NCBI GenBank assembly: GCA_947176675.1
Contig: CAMWRN010000188.1
Location: 1-5,096, forward strand
Direction of reading: 5' to 3'
Source of the DNA: an uncultured Clostridia bacterium
Lineage (GTDB): Bacteria; Bacillota; Clostridia; Oscillospirales; Ruminococcaceae
DNA length: 5,096 nt
Shown: in pieces, positions 1 to 5,096 of the stretch
How positions within the stretch are numbered: the first letter of the stretch is position 1
How the letters are laid out: the number at the start of each line of letters is the position of its first letter
Notes under the pieces: generated by a model
Seen by the model: the letters and a program-made list of their open reading frames with translations, nothing else
Told to the model about the DNA's origin: nothing
Databases searched by the model: none
Position numbers and translations under genes: made by a program

Positions 1-390
1 GTTATCGTCCGCATTGTTGATAACAGTAAGGTCAACATTATAAAATTCCTTCAGCCATGAAATTTCAGTAGTAATCGAGAACAAGGCTATAGACTTGCTT
101 CCGCTGCCGCCTCCGCCGTTGCCTCCGCTTCCGCCGCCACCGCGTCTGCCGCTGCCTATAGTTTTGGCGCATACAGTCCAATTTTCATTAAAGGTTTCGT
201 TTATTTTAATAATTTCTCCCTCTGCATTAGTGGTAAGCCACAAGGTCTTGCTGTTTTGATTATATGTCAGATTTACCGTGTACTCGCAAACGCTGCGATT
301 TTCAGGAACTTTAGGGTCAATTCCGAGAGCAAGAATCTCTTTCAGTTCCAAAGGTCTTGTTGTAAGATTTCCTACAACGACTTCACCCTT
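1..390 (-). other. Unassigned region after the carboxypeptidase-regulatory-like domain, split by a Gly/Ser-rich linker and continuing off the window
   Basis: Fragment residues 1569-1698. The first half (LELKEILALGIDPKVPEN, then VCEYTVNLTYNQNSKTLWLT and NAEGEIIKI) reads as a small alpha/beta module. The second half begins after the Gly/Ser linker with SIALFSITTEISWLKEFYNV and DLTVINNADDN, which looks like the start of another beta-sandwich. From memory, unverified, the 'I.AGID...PEN..V' and 'WLKEF..V.L.V.N.AD' motif pair recurs together in other giant Clostridia proteins just after such a regulatory-like domain. I cannot name a family. Confidence 0.55.
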
Positions 391-3300
391 AGGCAGCACT
401 ACATTAACCACAGAAGCCTCGCCTGTAACCGAAACAGTAACCATTTTCGGCAGATATCCAGCAATATAGAAATACACGTCGTAGCTGCCTTTCTTAGCAA
501 TGAAATCATAGCTGCCTGTTGAATCGGTAGTTGCGTCGATCTTTCCTCCCGCAAGCTCGCAGTATACTCTTGCGCCCGAAAGTACAGCCCCGTTATCTCC
601 GCGTACTCTCAGCTTAACGGCATTGTAGTCCTCACCGTAAATCTCCACTTCCGTAGTATGCGTATCAGAATTTTCAGCGCTGTCATAAACGGTAAGAGAA
701 ACCTTATATGTTCCAGCTTCACTGTATGTATGCTTAGGTCTTGCTTCGGTTGACGTCGTTCCGTCACCGAAGTCCCACTTATATGAAGCAACATAGTGAT
801 TATCTGTAGAACCCGTTCCGTCAAAGCTTACAGCCTTGCCCGCAATACCGAACAGACCCTCTCCCGCATAAGCTGTCGGAGCGATAGTGTCCTCGCTTGT
901 CGGAACAGCGGAAACCGCTTCGCCCTTTACCTTATTTCCTCGGATATCCATTGCCTCAACATAATAGTAATATTTTTGTCCTGCCGTAACAGCATAATCT
1001 GTTACTGTGTTTTTCTTTGTTGAGCCTATCACGCCGTATTTTGCAGACGAAGAACTTCTGCGGTAAACATAATATCCCGCAATTTCTTCGATATTTTCCA
1101 TTGTCCAGCTAAGGTTTACAGACCAGCCCGAGCCCTCGGCTGTAAGAACGGGAGCAGAAAGCGTACAATTTCTGTAATCATAGGTCACAATGCAATCCTC
1201 GCTCTTGTTAAGAGCGGAATCCGTCAGTGAAACCTTGATCTGATATTTTCCTGTTTCAAGCTTGGAGGTATCGAGAGTAAAGGATATAATCTCAGCATAT
1301 GTGTCAATTTCCTTATGGTACAAGTCAGACCACTCATCGGCGTTCTCTGCCTTGCCCTGAACTGTAACATCCTTGAGCTTGAAGTTATCATAGCAGGATA
1401 CACTTATTTCGGGATTTTCACCTATTTTGCTGCCGCTTGCGGGATAAACGCTGAATACCTGCGGCTTTGTATTATCTTCGGAAATACAGCCTGTTACCTC
1501 TTCGGAGAAATCACTTTCGTTTCCGTTTTCGTCAACAGCAGTAACCTTATAAGTATAAACCGTACCCAGCTCAACATCGCTCTCAAAATAATTTATGTAC
1601 CTGTAATTATCCTTAATAAGCGAATATTCGCCATCGCCTGTTTTTCTGTAAATTCTGAAATATGAAACGTCTTTACCATCTGCGTTCCACTTTACTTCAA
1701 TAGTATCGTCCTCGCTTGTGCAGACTACACCTGCTGGAACATCGGGAGCAGTATTATCAACAGTAAAGCTATAAGTAGGCGAATTTTCAATCGCACTTAC
1801 ATTTCCGTTAATGTCCTCTGCATATGCGCACAGATATACCGTTCCGTCAGTCATTTCAGAAGTATCAACCCCGAATTTAACCGTAACAGAAGCTTTACCC
1901 GAAGCAATTTCAGAACCGCAATCTGTCCAGTTAATTTTGTCGGTAGAATATTTGAGATATATCTTAGACACGCCGCAGTTATCAGTTGCGGAAACAGTAA
2001 TTACAGTATTTTTGAATGACGGTTTACCCGTATATTCAACGGAAGAAATCACAGGAGCTACATCATCTTCACCCGTATAAACTCTAACTTCATTACTACT
2101 TTCGGAAACGTTGCCCGCTGCGTCATAAGCTACAACATAATATGTATAATTTGTGTCAAGACTTACAGCGGTATCAATATACATATTTGCATTAAATGAT
2201 TTGATTTTAACGTCATTTCTGTACAAATCGTATTTTGAAACGGCTACATTATCGCTGCACTCCCATGAAAGAGATACATAATCGTCCTTAACGGAATTAA
2301 GCGTAAGAACAGGAGCGCTGGGAGCAAGATTGTCTATGAATACGCTTGCGCTTGCTCTTGAAACATTGTCCTCGTTATCAACAGCCTCAACATAATACTC
2401 ATAGTATCCGCCGAAAGCTGTAGAATCAGTGAAAGCCGTACCGTTTGACGAACCGATAAGCGTTCCGTTTCTGTATACGTTGTACTTGACGACGGTTCCG
2501 TTATCGGAAGAAGCTGTCCAGGAAAGACGTACAACACCCTCGGACTGAATTTTTGCCGCCAAGTTTGCAGGCTGTGTGGGAGCAAACGCGTCAACGTCTG
2601 TTGACGCTTCAAGAATATTGCTCCATTCGGAAAGATTTCCCGAAGTATCGCAGGCTACAATATAGTATTCATATGAAGTGTGGCTCTTAAGGTCGTTGTC
2701 GATATACTCCGTTTTTGTTGTATTGCCGACACGCTCGCCGTTCCGATAGATATAGTAGCAATATATTGCAGCATTATCGGAAGAAGCGCTCCATGTCATT
2801 GCTATAGAAGATGAATTTGAACGTACAAATTTCAGATTTTTAGGAGCAGTAGGCGCTTCTGTGTCAGCCTTGCCCTCAATAAGCTCATTCCACAGCGGAG
2901 TTCTGCTGAATACATAGCCAGTATCAATAGGTTTGGTTATTTCAAGAATATTGAATTTAGATTGTGTTGTTGCAAAGTCTATTTTTTGGAGCTTTCCACC
3001 GCTGAGAATAACCTTATGGTTCCCACTTGGCGCAAAGTTGTTTGTATAACTGTAATACCTCTGTGTAAAGTTTCCCTTTACCTCTATCGTTCCATTTGTG
3101 AGGCTGCTGTTGCCATAATATGTGTATACATAGAAATTTCCGCTTACACATACATAATCCTCGGCATTTGTCATCGTGAGATAACCGAAACCGTAATTTC
3201 CGTTTGGGTAACTCATATTGAAATTTCCATCTACATACAGCTTACCCTTGTTTACGTTAAGATATGTAGTAGACCCATTTGCTCCGAGGTACACATTTCC

Positions 3301-5096
3301 CTTGACAGTAAGAGTATGTCCGTTAAGATTTAATGTTCCGCCGTTAAGATACAGAGTTCCTCCGATTTCCAAATCTTCGCTTAAAGTCCTGTTTTCACAT
3401 ATCCAAATATCGTGGTTCCAAGCATTATCAGCAAACACCATTGTCGACGGCACATAGATATTACTTCCGTTTGTAATTGGTGTTTCCGTGTTGTAAAGAT
3501 TTCCAACTACATATGCCATACGAGCAAATGTTACTCCCTCGGCAGATGTATTTGTAATTTTCAGATTATTGAAACGTGAGTAATCTCTGTAATTATCGTT
3601 CAGAATTACCGTCTGTTTTTCCGTACCGTTCAGAATTACCGTATGACTTCCTGACGTACAGAAATTGTAACTATTCGCTCCCGCCTGCGTCAGGTTTCCG
3701 CCGATTTCAAGCGTTCCCGCCGTAAGCTTTCCGCTGTGCGAAGCTGTTGACTGCATAACAAACTGACCCATTACCTTTACGGTATCGGCTTCATTTGTCA
3801 TATTCAGAACGCCCGTGCTGTTAGTGTAACTTGTCCCGTTGAGAGCCTGTACTCGGTAATCTCCCTGTACTTCAAGCTCGCCGCTGTTGACAAGCACCGT
3901 TCCTCCAGAATGAATAAGATTTCCTGTTATTGTCAGTTTGTGACCGTTGAGGTCGAGCGTTCCTCTTGCGAGGTTTACATCTCCCTCTATAGTTTCGTCT
4001 GCTTCCAGTGTCCAGCCAGAACGTTCGCCGTTTGCAAAGCTGACATTGCAGCCGTTGTCAATAAGCTCGCCAATTGTTGCTGTTGTTTTGAATACTACTC
4101 CCTCATCGGAATAGTTCTGTATTTCAAGGATATTGAAGCGGGATTCGGTTCTGTCAAACGAAACCGTCTGCAAACCTTCTCCGCTGAGAATAACCTTATG
4201 GCTTCCGCTTGGCACAAAATTATTAGGATAGCTTGTATGCTTTTGAGTAAAATTACCCTTGACTTCTATTGTTCCATTTGTAAGCTTGCTGTAATCATAA
4301 TATGAAGCTATATTCAAATCACCGCTTACGCAAATGTAGTCCTCGGCATTTATCATTGTGAGGTAGCCATAAGAACCGCTTCCGTTCGTGTAACTCATAT
4401 TGAAATTTCCGTCTGCATAAAGCTTACCCTTATTTACATTAAGGTATGCATTGCTAAGATATACATTCCCCTTAACCGTAAGAGTATGTCCGTTGAGGTT
4501 TAATGTGCCGCCATTGAGATACAACGTTCTTCCGATTTCCAAATCTTCGTTCAAAGTTCTATTTTCACATATCCATATATCGTGATTCCAAGCATTATCT
4601 GCAAACTTCATTGTTGACGGCACATAGATATTACTGCCGTTTGTGATTTTGGTTTCCGTGTTGTAAAGATTTCCTACTACATATGCCATACGGGAAAATG
4701 TTACTCCCTCGGCAGATGTATTTGTAATTTTTAAATTGTTAAAACGGGAATAATCTTTATTATAACTATCGTTAATACTTATGCTCTGTTTTTCCGTACC
4801 GTTCAGAATTACCGTATGACTTCCCGATGTGCAGAAATTGTAATTGTTCGCTCCCGCCTGCGTCAGATTTCCGCCGATTTCAAGCGTTCCCGCTGTAAGC
4901 TTTCCGCTGTGCGAAGCTGTTGACTGCATAACAAACTGACCCCTTACCCTTACGGTATCGGCTTCATTTGTCATATTCAGAACACCTGTGCTGTTGGTGT
5001 AGCTTGTCCCGTTGAGAGCCTGTACTCGGTAATCTCCCTGCACTTCAAGCTCGCCGCTGTTGACAAGCACCGTTCCTCCAGAATGAATAAGATTTC
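1..5096 (-). CDS. Interior of a giant modular surface/secreted protein (beta-solenoid-like repeats, FN3, Ig-like, PKD, carboxypeptidase-regulatory-like); both ends outside the window
   Basis: The minus strand is open across the entire window in one frame (complete codons 5094 to 1, 1,698 residues), with no stop, so this is an internal fragment and no start can be chosen. Domains in order by fragment residue: four alternating repeat units (1-729), a short linker with W and L residues (730-746), FN3 (747-832), FN3 (838-918), FN3 (924-1007), Ig-like (1013-1114), FN3 (1116-1202), Ig-like (1208-1307), FN3 (1313-1398), PKD (1405-1487), carboxypeptidase-regulatory-like (1490-1568), then an unassigned region with a Gly/Ser-rich linker (1647-1666). 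No catalytic motif, signal peptide or membrane segment is visible. FN3, Ig-like and PKD modules are known as spacers and binding modules in extracellular bacterial proteins, so export to the cell surface is inferred. Adhesion or glycan binding is plausible, but nothing here proves it. The reading frame is certain; the function is not. Confidence 0.96.
97..156 (-). other. 20-residue Gly/Ser-rich flexible linker
   Basis: Fragment residues 1647-1666: 13 glycines, 4 serines, 2 arginines and 1 asparagine, containing GGGGSGGN and GGGGSGS. On the + strand it appears as a GC-rich, C/T-rich tract of ccg/tcc/gcc triplets, unlike the moderate GC around it. It lies between two predicted beta-rich pieces and most likely works as an unstructured hinge. 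Confidence 0.85.
391..627 (-). other. Carboxypeptidase-regulatory-like domain
   Basis: Fragment residues 1490-1568. The pattern VKLRVRGDNGAVLSGARVYCE, then TTDSTGSYDFIAKKGSYDVYFYIAGY, then VTVSVTGEASVVNVVLPKG matches the carboxypeptidase-regulatory-like fold: a G-x-PI/LxGAxV start, a DSxGxY turn, a GxYxVxxxxxGY strand pair and a VVLxxG end. This is a small transthyretin-like beta-sandwich used as an extracellular spacer, without catalytic activity of its own. It follows PKD with almost no linker. Confidence 0.85.
634..882 (-). other. PKD domain
   Basis: Fragment residues 1405-1487. It shows the signature order of the family: VSFDGTGSTD, then YKWDFGDGTTS (760-777 encodes WDFGDG), then HTYSEAGTYKVSLTV and the closing strand TTEVEIYG. 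Length of about 83 residues is typical. PKD domains in bacteria are extracellular beta-sandwiches in surface proteins, proteases and glycan-degrading enzymes, where they act as spacers or help bind substrate. There is no sign of an enzyme next to it here. Confidence 0.93.
901..1158 (-). other. Fibronectin type III domain 5
   Basis: Fragment residues 1313-1398. It begins SAPVLTAEGSGW, with core W in VNLSWTMENIEEIAGYYVYRRS and F-strand YYYYVEAMDIRGNKVKGE. It is the most diverged of the five FN3 modules but keeps the W, the YRR strand and the aromatic F-strand. It is followed by VPTSEDTIAP, which leads into the PKD domain. Confidence 0.85.
1174..1473 (-). other. Ig-like domain 2 (bacterial Ig-like)
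   Basis: Fragment residues 1208-1307. It opens TKPQVFSVYPASGSKIGENP, has ISVSCYDNFKLKDVTVQG and ISFTLDTSKLETGKYQIKV, and ends VSLTDSALNKSEDCIVTY. The start (xVxxxxPxxGxxxxxxPxIxVxxxDN) and the DSALNKS end are the bacterial Ig-like pattern. It occupies the same kind of place between FN3 domains as Ig-like 1 but is only distantly similar to it. Confidence 0.65.
1489..1749 (-). other. Fibronectin type III domain 4
   Basis: Fragment residues 1116-1202. It begins APDVPAGVVCTSEDD, with core W in IEVKWNADGKDVSYFRIYRK and F-strand VYTYKVTAVDENGNESDFS. It is flanked on both sides by Ig-like modules. Length is normal for FN3. Confidence 0.86.
1753..2058 (-). other. Ig-like domain 1 (bacterial Ig-like)
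   Basis: Fragment residues 1013-1114. It opens APVISSVEYTGKP and has the pattern ITVSATDNCGVSKIYLKYS, followed later by VYLCAYAEDINGNVS and FTVDNTAP. The TDN-GV-x-KI and A-x-D-x-NGN-x-S motifs with a terminal VDNTAPD are typical of bacterial Ig-like modules that sit between FN3 domains. It lacks the FN3 core tryptophan. The exact family cannot be fixed without a profile search. Confidence 0.7.
2074..2325 (-). other. Fibronectin type III domain 3
   Basis: Fragment residues 924-1007. It begins APSAPVLTLNS, with core W in VSLSWECSDNVAVSKYDLYRND and F-strand YTYYVVAYDAAGNVSESS. It is followed by a short acidic linker (TGEDDVAP) that leads to the first Ig-like module. Confidence 0.88.
2341..2583 (-). 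other. Fibronectin type III domain 2
   Basis: Fragment residues 838-918. It begins APTQPANLAAK, with the core W in VRLSWTASSDNGTV, then YNVYRNGTLIG and the F-strand YEYYVEAVDNEDNVS. This is the most typical FN3 of the five here. The linker to the next module contains FIDNLAPSAP. Confidence 0.88.
2599..2856 (-). other. Fibronectin type III domain 1
   Basis: Fragment residues 747-832. The domain starts at the proline-rich strand APTAPKNLKF, has the core tryptophan in IAMTWSASSDN, the C-strand tyrosines in YYIYRNGERVG, and the F-strand YEYYIVACDTSGNLSEWS. Length (about 86 residues) is normal for FN3. The ASSDN and YRNG motifs are the common bacterial extracellular FN3 style. It follows the repeat region directly and is separated from the next FN3 by the short linker DVDAF. 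Confidence 0.88.
2908..3525 (-). repeat. Repeat unit 4, type B (206 residues), last unit before the FN3 string
   Basis: Fragment residues 524-729. It has the same motif order as unit 2: VVGNLYNTET, NGSNIYVPSTM, NAWNHDIWICENRTL, LNLNGHTLTVKGN, NAEDYVCVSGN, NGTIEVKGNFTQ, PSGNHKVILSG and FNILEI. It ends differently, in ITKPIDTGYVFSRTPLW, where unit 2 has IQNYSDEGVVF. That changed end, followed by NELIEGKADTEAP, probably closes the repeat stack and leads into the first FN3. It is longer than unit 2 because of four extra codons around GANGSTTYL (about 3265-3285). Confidence 0.85.
2941..4122 (-). repeat. One full A+B higher-order repeat (about 1.18 kb), tandem with 4123-5096
   Basis: This segment runs from just after one FNILEI motif to the end of the next. 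It is repeated in tandem by the segment to its right, which the window edge cuts off. The spacing between matching bases is 1,173 near the right end (3871/5044), 1,170 in the middle (3531/4701) and 1,182 at the left (3001/4183). All shifts are whole codons. The recently duplicated module is therefore about 390-394 residues, made of one A and one B unit. More copies may lie beyond 5096. Confidence 0.9.
3526..4089 (-). repeat. Repeat unit 3, type A (188 residues)
   Basis: Fragment residues 336-523. It begins with IGELIDNGCNVSFANGE and SGWTLEADETIEGDVNL, followed by GTLDLNGHKLTITGNLIH, GELEVQGDYRVQ, LNMTNEADTVKVMGQ, GTLEIGGNLTQ and SGSHTVILNG, and ends FNNLKITNTSAEGVTF. This is the only complete type A unit here and shows the N-terminal part missing from unit 1. 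It carries TVILN twice (in TVILNGTEKQTVILND), whereas unit 1 has SISIN at the second place; this is reported separately as a finding. Confidence 0.85.
4090..4695 (-). repeat. Repeat unit 2, type B (202 residues)
   Basis: Fragment residues 134-335. The unit opens with MAYVVGNLYNTET and NGSNIYVPSTM, then has NAWNHDIWICENRTL, LNLNGHTLTVKGN, NAEDYICVSGD, NGTIEVKGNFTQ and PSGSHKVILSG, and ends at FNILEIQNYSDEGVVF. It aligns motif by motif with the type A units (LNGH, TLTV, GN, MTN.ED, GTLE/GTIE, GNFTQ, SGSH.VIL, FN.L.I), so A and B are old paralogues. It is far closer to unit 4 than to its neighbours. It lacks the four-residue insertion found after GNVYL in unit 4. Confidence 0.85.
4696..5096 (-). 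repeat. Repeat unit 1, type A (partial, N-terminal part beyond window)
   Basis: Fragment residues 1-133 form the C-terminal two thirds of a type A unit. It runs from NLIHSGGTVLVNSGELEV through LNMTNEADTV, KLTAGTLEIGGNLTQ and SGSHTVILNGTEKQ to FNNLKITNTSAEGVTF. Short strands separated by G/N turns suggest a beta-solenoid rung pattern; this is inference, since no fold search was possible. It is nearly identical to unit 3: the outermost 86 bases (5011-5096) match 3838-3923 with one synonymous difference (valine GTG versus GTA). Confidence 0.85.

Noticed and set aside
97..156. Engineered (GGGGS) linker or vector contamination
   Set aside because: The codons are mixed, the flanks continue the native frame and style, and the linker is irregular (R, N and S interruptions).
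256..522. Plus-strand open frame of 88 codons
   Set aside because: It overlaps the continuous minus-strand gene, runs across the carboxypeptidase-regulatory-like region, and its translation looks like an antisense shadow with no domain pattern.
609..824. Minus-strand open frame in another frame, and a similar one at 2334-2612
   Set aside because: They overlap the PKD and FN3 coding frame out of phase; the main frame has clear domain motifs at the same place.
3910..4305. Longest plus-strand open frame (131 codons), with a similar one at 2962-3333
   Set aside because: Both lie antisense to the repeat units. Their resemblance to each other is explained by the tandem repeat on the other strand. 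The Cys-rich translation is an artefact of antisense reading of Thr/Gly-rich codons.
2941..5096. CRISPR array or other non-coding repeat array
   Set aside because: The repeats are about 1.18 kb, in tandem, fully coding and vary by whole codons; there are no short repeats with unique spacers.
1..5096. Promoter, ribosome binding site, terminator or riboswitch inside the window
   Set aside because: No part of the window is intergenic; A/T-rich spots that could pass for promoter boxes fall inside conserved coding motifs.

Overview
The whole window is the inside of one very large protein-coding gene on the minus strand. Read in codons whose + strand blocks start at positions 1, 4, 7 and so on, the minus strand stays open from 5094 down to 1. 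That is 1,698 codons without a stop, and I checked each by hand translation. Neither the start nor the stop of the gene is inside the window. There is no intergenic DNA, RNA gene, promoter, terminator or second credible gene; open frames on the + strand and in other frames are shadows of this gene.

The protein (N to C, so right to left on the map) has two parts. The first (about 5096 to 2908) is a repetitive, glycine-, asparagine- and threonine-rich region with regular strand/turn motifs such as LNGHTLTV, GTLEIGGNLTQ and SGSHKVILSG. It has four units of about 190-206 residues in an A-B-A-B order, so the recent duplication unit is the A+B pair (1,170-1,182 bp). I infer a beta-solenoid-like extended stalk. 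The second part (about 2857 to 1) is a string of extracellular beta-sandwich modules: FN3, FN3, FN3, Ig-like, FN3, Ig-like, FN3, PKD, and a carboxypeptidase-regulatory-like domain. It ends in an unassigned region that contains a 20-residue Gly/Ser-rich linker and continues off the left edge.

This architecture is typical of giant secreted or cell-surface proteins of gut and rumen Firmicutes. The moderate GC, the codon use and the style of the LNGHTLTV-type repeats suggest a Clostridia member, perhaps Ruminococcus or another Oscillospiraceae. That taxonomic call is inference from memory, not a search. No enzyme domain, signal peptide, membrane anchor, sortase motif, dockerin or S-layer domain is visible here. 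Such parts, if present, lie outside the window, so the biological role (adhesion, polysaccharide or host binding, or a scaffold for a distal effector domain) cannot be fixed from this piece.
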